Assembly (NCBI GenBank): GCA_903825645.1
Contig: CAIKBL010000009.1
Location: forward strand, 1 to 64,000
Direction: 5' to 3'
DNA from: an uncultured Pseudomonadota bacterium
GTDB taxonomy: Bacteria > Pseudomonadota > Gammaproteobacteria > Ga0077536
Length of the DNA: 64,000 bases
Position 1 is the first letter of the stretch. Each line of letters begins with the position of its first letter. The notes below the pieces were generated by a model, which was not told where the DNA came from, searched no databases, and saw only the letters and a program-made list of their open reading frames with translations. Positions 24,586-34,133 of the stretch are shown here, one piece after another. Position numbers and translations under genes: made by a program.

Positions 24586-25539
24586 TCAGGCGGACGTTTC
24601 GAACAAGACGCTGGTCAGATAACGCTCGCCCGCATCGGGCAGGATAACCACGATGGTCTTCCCCGCCATCGCCGGCTCACGCGCGAGCCGCGCGGCCACG
24701 GCAGTCGCGGCACCGCAGGAAATGCCTGACAGAATGCCTTCTTGTGTGGCGAGGCGCCGCGCATATTCCACCGCCTCGTCGTTGGACACTCGTTCGATGC
24801 GATCGACCAGCGACAAATCAAGCGTGCCGGGAATAAAACCCGCCCCAATGCCTTGGATTTTATGCGGACCCGGTTTGACCACTTCGCCAGCCCGGGACTG
24901 CGTCATGACAGGACTCGCTTCGGGCTCCACCGCGACGGCCAGAACCGATTTCCCGCAGGTTTTCTTCAAGTATCGCGCAATACCGGTAATCGTCCCCCCG
25001 GTCCCAACCCCGGCGACGATGACATCGACCTTCCCGTCGGTTGCAGTCCAGATTTCAGGACCGGTCGTCTTTTCATGAATGGCAGGATTCGCGGGATTCT
25101 GAAATTGCTGGGGCATAAAGAACCGCCCGGGATCTTGGGCCGCGAGGGCTTCCGCCTGCGCGATCGCGCCGGCCATGCCGCGCCCGCCTTCCGTCAGGAC
25201 CACCTTGGCCCCAAAGGCCTGTAGCACCTTGCGTCGCTCCAGACTCATCGTCTCCGGCATCGTCAGCGTGATGGGGTAACCGCGCGCCGCACACACAAAG
25301 GCAAGGGCAATGCCGGTGTTGCCGCTGGTAGGCTCGATGACTTCCATGCCGGGTTTGAGTACCCCGCGGGCTTCCGCGTCCCAGATCATGGCCGCGCCGA
25401 TCCGACATTTAACCGAGTAGGCGGGATTGCGCCCTTCTATTTTGGCGAGCACCAGCGCGTGATTGGCGGCCACAACCCGGTTCAATCGCACGAGTGGGGT
25501 ATTGCCGATGGACAGGGCGTTGTTTTCGAAATAATGCAT
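24586..25539 (-). CDS. cysK: Cysteine synthase A (O-acetylserine sulfhydrylase)
   Basis: 317 residues, collinear with E. coli CysK. It makes cysteine from O-acetylserine and sulfide using PLP. The PLP lysine lies in SVKCRIG, the substrate loop is [11 protein letters not shown], the phosphate-binding loop is [10 protein letters not shown], and the C-terminal region holds GISCGAA and [15 protein letters not shown] precedes the ATG by about 8 bases. It stands alone between queE and the divergent retropepsin-like gene. Confidence 0.95.
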   Translation of the reverse strand: MHYFENNALSIGNTPLVRLNRVVAANHALVLAKIEGRNPAYSVKCRIGAAMIWDAEARGVLKPGMEVIEPTSGNTGIALAFVCAARGYPITLTMPETMSLERRKVLQAFGAKVVLTEGGRGMAGAIAQAEALAAQDPGRFFMPQQFQNPANPAIHEKTTGPEIWTATDGKVDVIVAGVGTGGTITGIARYLKKTCGKSVLAVAVEPEASPVMTQSRAGEVVKPGPHKIQGIGAGFIPGTLDLSLVDRIERVSNDEAVEYARRLATQEGILSGISCGAATAVAARLAREPAMAGKTIVVILPDAGERYLTSVLFETSA

Positions 25540-25755
25540 CTTGCGGTCCTCGGTTCGGGCGTTCAGGCACGACGGCCGCGCGGGCCACGGGCGATGGCCG
25601 GGATGCTACGCTGGCGCGACCGCCAACGGCAAGCCGCGGCTCCCCGAGCGGGGGGCTTTCGGCGTATAGTGCCACCGCAGAGAAAACCGGCCACCCGGCC
25701 GCGCGCGTCGCTCGAGAGCCGCCGCACCGGAGGCGCTCACTCACCGTCGAGGCCC

Positions 25756-26301
25756 ATGAAGATCAACCATTCGGCGCTGACACAAAGCCGGCGCGCCGTC
25801 CTCGCCGCGCTGACGGCACTGTCCCTCCTGCCTGCCGCGGCGGTGGCGCAGTCGCGGGTCACGCTGGGGTGGCTCGAGCGCGTTCGCCTCGAACCTTGGG
25901 GACTGCTCGCCAAAGCCAAGCTCGATACCGGGGCCAATACCGCGGCAATCAATGCGACTGACATCGAAAACTTCGAACGCGCGGGCAACCCTTGGGTTCG
26001 CTTCACGCTTGCCCTCCGCCACCGTGGCGCCTCCGCACCACCGCTGCGGCTCGAGCGCCCGCTCGAACGGCAAGTCAATATCAAGGCGCGCGGGAGCGCG
26101 CGCGTCGACACCCGCCCGACGGTGAAACTCGAGTTTTGTCTCGGGCAGGAACGCTATGAAACGCTTTTCGCGCTGGTGAACCGCAGCAACTTCAACTACC
26201 CGATTCTGCTCGGTCGCCGGTTTCTGGCGAAGGTAGCGATCATCGATCCTGCCGCCCGTTTCACCACGCCCCCCCACTGTCCCGCGCGCGCCGGCCATTA
26301 G
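25756..26301 (+). CDS. Exported retropepsin-like protein of the RimK/LysX-associated family
   Basis: 181 residues from ATG 25756. A signal peptide (about 1-32, ending AVAQS) precedes an aspartic-protease-like domain with LDTGANTAAINA, the D-T-G active-site triad of retropepsins, and FPILLGRRFL-type sequence (here NYPILLGRRFL) near the C-terminus. The family is often labelled ATP-dependent zinc protease, but the DTG motif argues for an aspartyl fold. It stands with an inactive transglutaminase and an ATP-grasp ligase, a recurring three-gene set described as a peptide-tagging or peptide-modifying system. The next gene starts 28 bases later. Confidence 0.87.
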   Translation: MKINHSALTQSRRAVLAALTALSLLPAAAVAQSRVTLGWLERVRLEPWGLLAKAKLDTGANTAAINATDIENFERAGNPWVRFTLALRHRGASAPPLRLERPLERQVNIKARGSARVDTRPTVKLEFCLGQERYETLFALVNRSNFNYPILLGRRFLAKVAIIDPAARFTTPPHCPARAGH

Positions 26302-26329
26302 GCGCCGTACGGCTTCGAGGACATCTACC

Positions 26330-27859
26330 GTGCGCCGCCTCTCTGCCGTCGTTATCTGGGCGCTGATCTTCGCCGGACTGGGGCTAACCCTGATGTACCT
26401 GAAGATCACCCGTCTCGCCGTGCCATTAGTCCCCTCTGCGCTCGCCACGGTCTGGGACGTAGAGGCGCGCGTCGGTTTCGAGGGACGCGGCTCAGCCGCT
26501 AAAATCCGGCTCGCGCTCCCGCAGTCGCCGCGCGGGTTTTCCTTCATTGGAGAAGACTTCGTTTCCCGTGGATACGGCCTGGCGGTGGGTAAGGGAGACG
26601 GTGATCTCCGGCGCGCCGTGTGGACTATCCGGCACGCCAACGGCGGCCAGGCACTCTACTACCGGCTTAAGGCCTATCCCGGTCGGGTGGAGGGCACAGG
26701 CCAGGTCCGAATCCGCCAACCCCCGGCACCTGAAGTCCCTCAGTTCACAGAGCCCCTTGCCTCGGCGGTCGGCGCCGTGCTGAGCCACGTGCGCGAACAA
26801 TCCGCCGACGCGATGACCTTCACCACGCTGCTATTCGCCATGCTGAATACCGCGGATGACGAGAATGTCAAAGTCATCCGTGAATCCGTGACGACCGAAG
26901 CCTGGCCGGATCTTGTGATCCGCCTCCTCGCGGCCGAGCACATCCCGAGCCGGGTCGTCTATGGGCTATCGCTGGGCGGGGATTTCGCCGATCGCGAACT
27001 GACGCCCTGGCTAGAAGTCCACACCGGCGAGCGCTGGCAGGGTTTCAATCCCGACACCGGAGAGGAAGGCTACCCCGCTAATTTCCTCCCCTGGATTTAC
27101 GGCCATCGCGACGTCGTGGAGGCCACCGGCGTCGACCGTATCCGGGTAACCTTCGCAGCCGCTCGCTCGCCGATGACCCGGCTTGGCATCGCCCGCAAGG
27201 TCGAGAACGCACTCGATACGGGCCTGCTGTCGCTCTCGCTGACGGACTTGCCGGTGCGCACGCAGAATGTCTACCGGGTGCTCCTGATGGTACCGCTCGG
27301 CGCCTTTGTCATCGTGCTATTGCGCATGGTCGTCGGCATCCCGACCTTCGGGACCTTCATGCCGGTGCTGGTCGCGCTTGCCTTCCGCGAGACCCGATTG
27401 ATGGTGGGGATCCCGCTTTTCCTCCTGGTGGTCTCGACCGGGCTGGGGATCCGCAGCGCCCTCACGCATTTACGCCTCCTTCTGGTCCCACGGCTTGCGA
27501 GCGTCCTGGTCATTGTCATCGGCGTGATGCTCGCAATTAGTCTCCTGAGCGCCGCTCTGGGCATCGAGCAGGGGTTATCTATCGCGCTGTTCCCCATGGT
27601 CATCCTCACGATGACCATTGAGCGCATGTCGATCGTCTGGGAGGAACGTGGCCCGGGCGCTTCGGTGCGCGAATTCATGGGGAGTCTGGGCGTCGCCATC
27701 GCGGCCTATTTCGTGATGACCGAAGAACACCTCATGTACCTCATGTTCGTGTTCCCGGAGCTGTTGCTGGTCGTGCTTGCCCTGTGCCTCCTGTTCGGGG
27801 CCTATACGGGTTATCGGCTGAGCGAGATCCTGCGCTTCCGAGATCTCACCAGGCCCTGA
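26330..27859 (+). CDS. Inactive transglutaminase fused to a 7TM region
   Basis: 509 residues. One N-terminal helix (about 7-25) anchors a periplasmic transglutaminase-like domain (about 30-300), followed by about seven membrane helices (about 310-500). The match is to the inactive-transglutaminase/7TM pair of families that always accompanies a RimK-like ATP-grasp ligase. EVHTGERWQGFNPDTGEEG is the segment where an active enzyme would carry its His and Asp. GTG start with GAGG upstream. Between the retropepsin-like protein and the ligase, it likely binds or presents a peptide at the membrane. Confidence 0.87.
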   Translation: MRRLSAVVIWALIFAGLGLTLMYLKITRLAVPLVPSALATVWDVEARVGFEGRGSAAKIRLALPQSPRGFSFIGEDFVSRGYGLAVGKGDGDLRRAVWTIRHANGGQALYYRLKAYPGRVEGTGQVRIRQPPAPEVPQFTEPLASAVGAVLSHVREQSADAMTFTTLLFAMLNTADDENVKVIRESVTTEAWPDLVIRLLAAEHIPSRVVYGLSLGGDFADRELTPWLEVHTGERWQGFNPDTGEEGYPANFLPWIYGHRDVVEATGVDRIRVTFAAARSPMTRLGIARKVENALDTGLLSLSLTDLPVRTQNVYRVLLMVPLGAFVIVLLRMVVGIPTFGTFMPVLVALAFRETRLMVGIPLFLLVVSTGLGIRSALTHLRLLLVPRLASVLVIVIGVMLAISLLSAALGIEQGLSIALFPMVILTMTIERMSIVWEERGPGASVREFMGSLGVAIAAYFVMTEEHLMYLMFVFPELLLVVLALCLLFGAYTGYRLSEILRFRDLTRP

Positions 27860-27869
27860 GGAGACCACC

Positions 27870-28811
27870 ATGTTCGGGACTTGGCTCGCCCTCCACCGCC
27901 GCGGGATCCTCGGGATCAATGCCCGTAACCGGGATTACATCATGCCCCGCAATCCGCGGCGCCACTATCCGCTGGTCGACAACAAACTCAGCACCAAGCA
28001 TCTGGCGATCGAGGCGGGGATTGCAGTGCCGACGCTCTATGGCGTGATTGAATCGGAATACGATCTCCGACGTCTCGACGCCTTGCTTGCCAGTCACCCG
28101 GGATTCGTCATCAAACCCTCGCGAGGGGCCGGTGGCGCCGGCGTCCTCGTCATCGACAGCTGCCGCAAAGCGCTGTTCGTGAAAGCCGATGGCCGCGTGT
28201 TGTCACATCATGAAGTGGCTTACCACACCGCCAACATCTTGAGCGGCATCTACAGCCTGGGCGGCGTGCCCGACCAGGCCATGATCGAATATCGCGTGCG
28301 GCCCAATCCGATTTTCGACGCCGTCAGTTATCTCGGGGTGCCGGATATTCGGCTGCTGGTGTATCGTGGTATGCCGGTCCTGGCGATGGTCCGGCTACCT
28401 ACCCGCCAATCCGATGGTAAGGCGAACCTGCATCAGGGCGCGGTCGGCGTCGGCGTGAAGATTGCGACCGGACGCACGACGACCGGTGTCTGGCAAAACC
28501 GTGCCGTCAGCGAACATCCCGATTTTGGTCTGCCACTGGCCGGACTTGAGATCCCGAACTGGCCGCAACTCCTCGAACTCGGCGCGCGCTGCTTCGAGCT
28601 GACCGGACTAGGTTTTCTTGGGGTCGATATCGTGCTGGACCAGACGCTCGGCCCCCTGCTGCTTGAACTGAACGCCCGTCCGGGACTGGGGATCCAGATT
28701 GCAAACCGCACGGGTTTGCGCGGACGGCTCGCCGCCATCGATGCGCTCGGCGCGTTGCCCGAAACACCGAGCGCCCGTGTCGCCCTCACGTGCGCACTGT
28801 TCCCCGACTAG
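27870..28811 (+). CDS. RimK-type ATP-grasp ligase (alpha-L-glutamate ligase-like)
   Basis: 313 residues with an ATP-grasp fold: ATP-binding lysine and glycine-rich loop in [16 protein letters not shown], and the metal-binding GVDIVLDQ...[13 protein letters not shown] near the C-terminus. Relatives form amide bonds between a carboxylate and an amino acid, often glutamate. The gene starts 10 bases after the transglutaminase/7TM gene. The 3' end overlaps the convergent glutathione transferase gene by 4 bases at a CTAG that supplies both stop codons. The acceptor substrate is unknown. Confidence 0.9.
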   Translation: MFGTWLALHRRGILGINARNRDYIMPRNPRRHYPLVDNKLSTKHLAIEAGIAVPTLYGVIESEYDLRRLDALLASHPGFVIKPSRGAGGAGVLVIDSCRKALFVKADGRVLSHHEVAYHTANILSGIYSLGGVPDQAMIEYRVRPNPIFDAVSYLGVPDIRLLVYRGMPVLAMVRLPTRQSDGKANLHQGAVGVGVKIATGRTTTGVWQNRAVSEHPDFGLPLAGLEIPNWPQLLELGARCFELTGLGFLGVDIVLDQTLGPLLLELNARPGLGIQIANRTGLRGRLAAIDALGALPETPSARVALTCALFPD

Positions 28812-29467
28812 CGCTGGACCATCGTCTGTGCGGTCGATACGGCGGCCTCAAGCACCAGCGGTCGGGGCACGGCGATCCCCTTCTGGCAGGCCGGTCGAGC
28901 CTCGAGCCGCGCCATCCAGGCCATCAGCGCGCCCAGTCCATCGACCCGCACACCGCTCCAAGCGTGAATACGCACCCAACACCAGTTCGCGATATCCGCA
29001 ATACTATAGGCATCACATAGGAATTCGCGGCTGCTCAGCTGGTTATTCAGCACTTCGAACAGGCGCCGGCATTCGTGCTGGTAACGATCGATCGCGGGCT
29101 GGATTTTCTCTGGAAAATAGCGATAGAACACATTCGCCTGCCCCATCATTGGCCCGATGCCGGCCATCTGGAACATTAGCCACTGAATCACCTGTGATTC
29201 ACCCCGATCGTCGCGTGGCAATAGACGACCGGCTTTCTTAGCTAAATAAATCATGATCGCGCCTGACTCAAACACCACAAAATCGTCATTGGCGCGATCG
29301 ACAATAGCCGGGATACGGCCATTCGGATTCAGTTGCAAGAAATCCGGCTTCTTCTGGTCCTGCGAGTCGAATTCGACGGGGATCACCCGGTAGGGGATCT
29401 CCAACTCCTCCAGCAACACCGACACTTTCCAGCCGTTCGGAGTCGACGCGGTATACAAATCAATCAT
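28808..29467 (-). CDS. Glutathione S-transferase (YfcG/YghU-like)
   Basis: 219 residues from ATG 29467, which has GAGGA about 8 bases upstream; an in-frame TTG at 29482 is less likely. The N-terminal thioredoxin fold begins [16 protein letters not shown], where the TPNGxK loop is typical of the Nu/YfcG class that acts on disulfides and peroxides using glutathione. [11 protein letters not shown] is the glutathione-binding SNAIL-type motif. The all-helical C-terminal domain is complete. It is convergent with the ATP-grasp gene and has no operon partner. Confidence 0.88.
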   Translation of the reverse strand: MIDLYTASTPNGWKVSVLLEELEIPYRVIPVEFDSQDQKKPDFLQLNPNGRIPAIVDRANDDFVVFESGAIMIYLAKKAGRLLPRDDRGESQVIQWLMFQMAGIGPMMGQANVFYRYFPEKIQPAIDRYQHECRRLFEVLNNQLSSREFLCDAYSIADIANWCWVRIHAWSGVRVDGLGALMAWMARLEARPACQKGIAVPRPLVLEAAVSTAQTMVQR

Positions 29468-29589
29468 GGGCAATCCTCGCAAGTCCGGACGATCATCGGG
29501 GCGAGCCTAGCACCGTGTGCTGGTCAGCCGCTACGCCAGCCCGTAGAGTGCCGGCTCCTTGCGTCCACCCGAGATCACCCCCGCCCGCC

Positions 29590-30474
29590 ATGTCACGTCA
29601 CTCCTCCGTCGCCGCGGCCTATCTGGGCGTCATCCTCATCTGGTCGACGGCCCCGCTTGCCACGAAGTGGAGCGGCGAGGGTCCCGGCTTTCTGTTCGGC
29701 GTGACCAGCCGCATGACAATCGGCTTCGTGTGTGTGCTCATCCTGATGGCCTGGCAGCGTCTCCCGTTACGCCGCGATCGCCAGGCTTTCGCCCATTACG
29801 GCGCCGGCACCATCAGTCTGTACGGTTCGATTTGTTTGTCATACTGGGCTGCCCAGCAGGTGCCCTCCGGATGGATTTCGGTCATCTACGGGTTGACCCC
29901 GCTCATCACGGCGATCCTCTCGCGGGTGTGGCTCGGCGAAAACTCGCTGACACCGCGCAAGCTGGCCGCGTTGGGCGTTTGCGTCGCGGGATTGGGGACC
30001 ATCTATGCCTCCGCCGCGCATTTCGGCGCCCATGCGGGCCTCGGCATCGGCGCACTGTTAGGAGGTGCCGTCCTGCATGCGTCCAGCGCGGTCCTCATCA
30101 AACGTATCGATGCGAATATGCCCGCGCTGGCCTCGGTAGCGGGTACCCTGATGTTGACGGCACCCGCCTATCTCGTGACCTTCGCGTTGTTTGACGGTCA
30201 CTGGCCCGCGCTATTGCCGATGAAAAGCATCGTGTCCATCCTCTATCTCGGCATCATCGGAACGACCGTCGGTTTTGCCTGGTATTTCCATGTCCTCAAA
30301 CATCTCAGCGCGACACAGGTCGCGATGATTTCCCTGCTCACCCCGGTGCTCGCGCTGGGAGCCGGATTCTGGCTCAATCACGAGCCGCTGACGGGCCGCA
30401 TCATCGCCGGTACCGCCCTCATTTTGACCGGCATGGTCCTTCACGAGTGGGCACGATTACGTCCTGCAACTTGA
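29590..30474 (+). CDS. DMT-family (EamA) transporter
   Basis: 294 residues from ATG 29590, where the first helix begins properly; a longer frame adds 25 Pro/Arg-rich residues. Ten predicted helices form two EamA repeats, with the WSTAPLATKW segment in helix 1 and GTTVGFAWYFHVLKHL in the second repeat. The family exports or imports small metabolites such as amino acids. Substrate unknown. The following hydrolase gene starts 70 bases downstream. Confidence 0.85.
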   Translation: MSRHSSVAAAYLGVILIWSTAPLATKWSGEGPGFLFGVTSRMTIGFVCVLILMAWQRLPLRRDRQAFAHYGAGTISLYGSICLSYWAAQQVPSGWISVIYGLTPLITAILSRVWLGENSLTPRKLAALGVCVAGLGTIYASAAHFGAHAGLGIGALLGGAVLHASSAVLIKRIDANMPALASVAGTLMLTAPAYLVTFALFDGHWPALLPMKSIVSILYLGIIGTTVGFAWYFHVLKHLSATQVAMISLLTPVLALGAGFWLNHEPLTGRIIAGTALILTGMVLHEWARLRPAT

Positions 30475-30544
30475 CAACAGGGGCCTGCTCGGTTGGCATG
30501 CACCCAGCAAAGCCCTTCATTACCGTCGATCGACGAGGCGCCTG

Positions 30545-31357
30545 ATGTCTACTGCCGCCATTCTCAAGGTCCCGGGCGCGCCCGCCCTAGCCTATAGCGC
30601 TTGCGGGCAAGGTCCAGGCGTCGTTTTTTTGCATGGAATCGGGGGTAACCGCCACAACTGGGGGGCGCAGTTACCGTTCTTTGCCCGACAGTTTCGTGCG
30701 ATCGCCTGGGACGCACGTGGCTACGGTGACAGCGACGATTATCCGGAGGCGCTCGACTTCCCGACGTTCGCCGCCGATCTGCATCGCCTGCTCGACCAGG
30801 AAGGTCTCGTCGCGGCGCATCTAGTGGGTCTGTCGATGGGCGGACGCATTGCACTCGATTTCTACGCCGGGGCGCCCGAACGCGTACGTAGCCTGACGCT
30901 CGTCGACACCTTCCCTGGTTATGACGATGCCTTTACGCCCGCAGCTCGAGAGGCCTTCCTCCGGTTGCGTAAGCAGCCGCTGCTGGACGGCAAAACCCCG
31001 CGAGAGATCGCGCCGATGATCGCCCGCACGCTGGTCAGTCGCCGCGTCGAACCCGCCCAAGAGACGGTCCTGATTGAAAGCATTAGCGCGCTGCATCCGG
31101 CGTCGTACATCAAGACGCTGGAGGCGATGACGCGCTACACGCCGGTGGCCGATTTAACCCGCATTGATGTACCGACACTCGTCGTCGTGGGCGACGAGGA
31201 TACCCTAACCCCCCCGCTGGTCTCGCGTCGAATGGCGCAGGCCATCAACGGCGCCCGGCTAGTCATCCTGCGCGGCGCAGGACATCTCTCGAACATCGAA
31301 CAACCCGCGCTGTTCAACACGGAAGTGGGTGAATTTCTGACCGCAATGCCCCGTTAA
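30545..31357 (+). CDS. Alpha/beta hydrolase (3-oxoadipate enol-lactonase-like)
   Basis: 270 residues with the full alpha/beta-hydrolase set: oxyanion loop HGIGGNRHNW, nucleophile elbow GLSMGG, acid GDEDTLTP and base GAGHLSNIEQP near the C-terminus. It resembles PcaD-type enol-lactonases and MhpC-type C-C hydrolases, but no other protocatechuate-pathway gene is close, so the substrate is open. GAGGCG precedes the ATG by about 6 bases. It is the last high-GC gene before the AT-rich segment. Confidence 0.85.
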   Translation: MSTAAILKVPGAPALAYSACGQGPGVVFLHGIGGNRHNWGAQLPFFARQFRAIAWDARGYGDSDDYPEALDFPTFAADLHRLLDQEGLVAAHLVGLSMGGRIALDFYAGAPERVRSLTLVDTFPGYDDAFTPAAREAFLRLRKQPLLDGKTPREIAPMIARTLVSRRVEPAQETVLIESISALHPASYIKTLEAMTRYTPVADLTRIDVPTLVVVGDEDTLTPPLVSRRMAQAINGARLVILRGAGHLSNIEQPALFNTEVGEFLTAMPR

Positions 31358-32288
31358 CGCCGCGGTCGCTTCTTGCGACTACGGCCCGCCGAACCGGTCT
31401 GGTGCTACCGTACGCGACGGCGCAGCGCATGGGTCGCAGGTACCGCCCGAGACCGTTGACATTCACTACTAGGAAGGCGAGTTAGGTCATGCGACAACGT
31501 GCGGTGTCTCGGATCTGCGATAAAACCGAGGCCAGACGGCGTCCTAATCAGCAAAATTTCTCTTCCGAACGAAATTAGAGAATTAATTGTCTGCAATTTG
31601 TCAATAAAGGCCCTGTCGGCCGTGATACCCGCTTACCTTAGTTTTAATCGACGGTTCATTTCAGAATCCAGCCTCGCAGATGGCATAAGACAAGCGCGAA
31701 TAAACGTACCTAGGCGAATTGATTCATTCGCGTCGTCGTCGGCGAGACGGAATTCTGGATTGTCCTACGGAATTTGTGCCTCAGGCACAGTTTCAGCAGG
31801 AACCCTTACTACTGATAACTCTTCGTACATTTTCCGCAGTAAAGAACCGCTACCGCAACTGCCAATCGACGGCGATGACCGAGAAGTTTTTGATCGTCAA
31901 GCTATCTAGAAAGCTTGCCGATACCCCTACGAATTTTAAAATAAATGAGATCCAACGTGATTCGATAAATTAGTTAGAAGATCTAGGCTAACTATCAGCA
32001 GATCAAGCAACTCCATGGAGTACGCCATCTGCTGCCTACGTTGATGCATCCTAAGACCATCCTTGGCCGAGTCTCTACTCGGAAGCCGGCAACCCTCGTT
32101 AACGTGTATTTAAGGTACCAGATTTTTTTTCTGAAATCGTCTTTTTGAAATTTAAACAACGCATTAACCAACTGGATCGGTAGTTCTTTCTTGAATCACC
32201 TAAAAGACTTTCGGGTCTGGCGCGTTAGTATCCCATCTCCGACTGAAAAAAAAGTGTCGTGCAAGCGATAGGGTCGTTACAATCCGCC
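31358..32288. other. AT-rich non-coding segment, about 930 bases
   Basis: Base composition drops from the first few dozen bases on. Short frames exist on both strands, but none has a ribosome binding site, a family motif or sensible composition. The segment may hold decayed sequence from the event that brought in the glycosylation genes. No inverted repeats or transposase motifs were recognised. Confidence 0.5.
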
Positions 32289-33728
32289 ATGAATACACAA
32301 ATTTGCAATTCAGATGTCTCGAAAGTAGAACTCTCCCAGGCTTTGCTCACAGGGAAGTGGCTTGGCTGGCTGATGTTCGCACTTGCAGCGCTTTCGTGGA
32401 TAGCCTCGGCAACGTTGATTGCCCGAGGGATCGGCATCGAAGACAGTCACGATCAGTTTCTGATCGCACTAGCCGGATTGGCTCCAGCAGGGTTTCTATT
32501 TCTGTTGGCTAAAAGCGCACAGCTCAATCTTATTCAATCCGCGTCTAAGATTTTTCCGAATTTACAGGCGCCGTCACTACCCGCACTGCTCCTTTTAGGG
32601 CTGACACTGCGTTTAACGTGGGTCTGGATTTTCCCCGCAGAGCCGACGTCAGATGGGGCTTCTTATCTTGGCTTGGCCGAGCACCTTCTGGCCAGCGGCC
32701 GATACGAGATAGCGGGCACGCTAGCCTACTGGCCGCCAGGATACCCTTTTTTCCTCGCGCCATGGCTGCTCATCTTCTCACCCGCATTGGCAATTTTGAT
32801 TAGCCAGCTTTGGCTTTATGTGATCGGCACTATTGGCTGCTACAAACTCAGCAAGTTCCTATCCGGCGATGAAGCCGCTCGTATCGCCGCCTTGCTTTTC
32901 ACGCTGTGGCCCAACCTTATCGCACTTAGCGGGACTCCCGAAAAAGAAACATTACCCCTAGCACTACTGCCGTGGATCTGCTTAGGTGTTATCAAGCCAG
33001 ACCTCCTATCCAAGGTACTTGCCGGCCTAGCGCTGGGGCTCGTCATCTTGGTCCAGCCCTCGTTTCAATTCCTCCCGATTGCGTTCCTTTTTCTGATCCC
33101 CATGCTACATGGCTGGCGGAGTTTACGTGGCGCTCTTTTTTTACTAATCAGCGCCGCCATTGTGATCGCGCCATGGACGTTGCGCAACCAGCAACAATTC
33201 AGTCAATTCGTTCTTATCAGCACGAATGGTGGTGATAATCTGTATCGTGCCAATAATCCACTCGCAAGTGGTGGTTATACCGAAAAAGGCGCAATCGATT
33301 TTTCAGAATACAGCGAGGTGGAACACGATCATGTCGCGAAGCAACAAGCTATCGAGTGGATAATCAAATACCCCGGTGACTTCTTGAAATTAGCTTGGGA
33401 AAAGCAGATACGCTTCATGGGCGATGACTCGACGGGTGTCTTCAACACACTAAAACGCGGGAGGGGTCCCCATAGCTCGATCGCGTACGTCCTGTGCAAA
33501 CTTATCGCCAACGTCTGGTGGATTCTTATTTGGATCGTGATTTCTCTTCTCGCCTGGTCTTCGCGTACAAGAACTCAAGTCCACAACATGGTCGTATGGT
33601 GGTGGTTTTATTTGTTCGCTTTGCACAGTATTTTTGAGTCGAGTGGAAAATACCATATCCCAGTGTTGTGGGTGCTATGTGTCTGGTTAGGTGGCGCTTT
33701 GACCGCACAAAAAAAAGGCCTCAGCTGA
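32289..33728 (+). CDS. GT-C (GT39/ArnT-like) membrane glycosyltransferase
   Basis: About 479 residues from ATG 32289; GTG 32259 is possible, and neither has a clear ribosome binding site. It has about 11 hydrophobic helices and an acidic first periplasmic loop, WIFPAEPTSDGASYLGLAEH, with DGASY in the position of the GT-C catalytic Asp motif. A lumenal C-terminal part contains NGGDNLYRANNP. Such enzymes move a sugar from a polyprenyl-phosphate donor to an acceptor on the outer face of the membrane. With GtrA and a GT2 enzyme directly downstream, it fits the serotype-specific (GtrC-like) role. Codons are AT-richer than in the flanking genes. Confidence 0.78.
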   Translation: MNTQICNSDVSKVELSQALLTGKWLGWLMFALAALSWIASATLIARGIGIEDSHDQFLIALAGLAPAGFLFLLAKSAQLNLIQSASKIFPNLQAPSLPALLLLGLTLRLTWVWIFPAEPTSDGASYLGLAEHLLASGRYEIAGTLAYWPPGYPFFLAPWLLIFSPALAILISQLWLYVIGTIGCYKLSKFLSGDEAARIAALLFTLWPNLIALSGTPEKETLPLALLPWICLGVIKPDLLSKVLAGLALGLVILVQPSFQFLPIAFLFLIPMLHGWRSLRGALFLLISAAIVIAPWTLRNQQQFSQFVLISTNGGDNLYRANNPLASGGYTEKGAIDFSEYSEVEHDHVAKQQAIEWIIKYPGDFLKLAWEKQIRFMGDDSTGVFNTLKRGRGPHSSIAYVLCKLIANVWWILIWIVISLLAWSSRTRTQVHNMVVWWWFYLFALHSIFESSGKYHIPVLWVLCVWLGGALTAQKKGLS

Positions 33729-34133
33729 ATGAAAATATTCGAACAATTTATGCGTTTCTGTGGCGTCGGCGGTCTGTGTACGCTGTTACAGTATTTGATA
33801 TTAATTTTTCTCGTAACCGCGTGGAACCTGCATCCGATCGCCGCGAGTTCAATTGGCTATGTCCTGTCCGGTTTTATAAATTATCAACTTAACCGAAAAT
33901 ACACGTTCCGTTCCGATGCCGCTCTAGCACATACGTTCCCGCGATTTTTGATCATCACAATTATAGGGCTATTGATGAATGCCGCAGTTCTAAAAATTCT
34001 GCATGCAGGACCTGCCACTTACTACATGCTCGACCAAATCGCAGCCACGGGGGCCACAACGATTTGGAATTTTTTCGCGAATCGTGCCTGGACATTTTCG
34101 CGAACCGGGTCCTTCACGGAGACTGCAAAATGA
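33729..34133 (+). CDS. GtrA-family polyprenyl-phosphate-sugar flippase
   Basis: 134 residues with four hydrophobic helices. The N-terminus (FMRFCGVGGLCTLLQYLIL) and the motif SGFINYQLNRKYTF followed by WNFFANRAWTF are the GtrA/DPMS family hallmarks. The protein is proposed to flip undecaprenyl-phosphate-linked sugar to the periplasm. It starts with the base directly after the upstream stop codon, and its stop overlaps the next ATG (ATGA), so the three genes form one operon. Confidence 0.88.
   Translation: MKIFEQFMRFCGVGGLCTLLQYLILIFLVTAWNLHPIAASSIGYVLSGFINYQLNRKYTFRSDAALAHTFPRFLIITIIGLLMNAAVLKILHAGPATYYMLDQIAATGATTIWNFFANRAWTFSRTGSFTETAK

Noticed and set aside
25741-26640. Minus-strand frame of about 299 codons over the retropepsin-like gene
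   Set aside because: It is a shadow of two recognised plus-strand genes, Arg/Ala-rich, with no motif or ribosome binding site.
31499-31909. Plus-strand frame of 136 codons in the AT-rich segment
   Set aside because: No ribosome binding site, no recognisable motif, and a composition like random AT-rich sequence.
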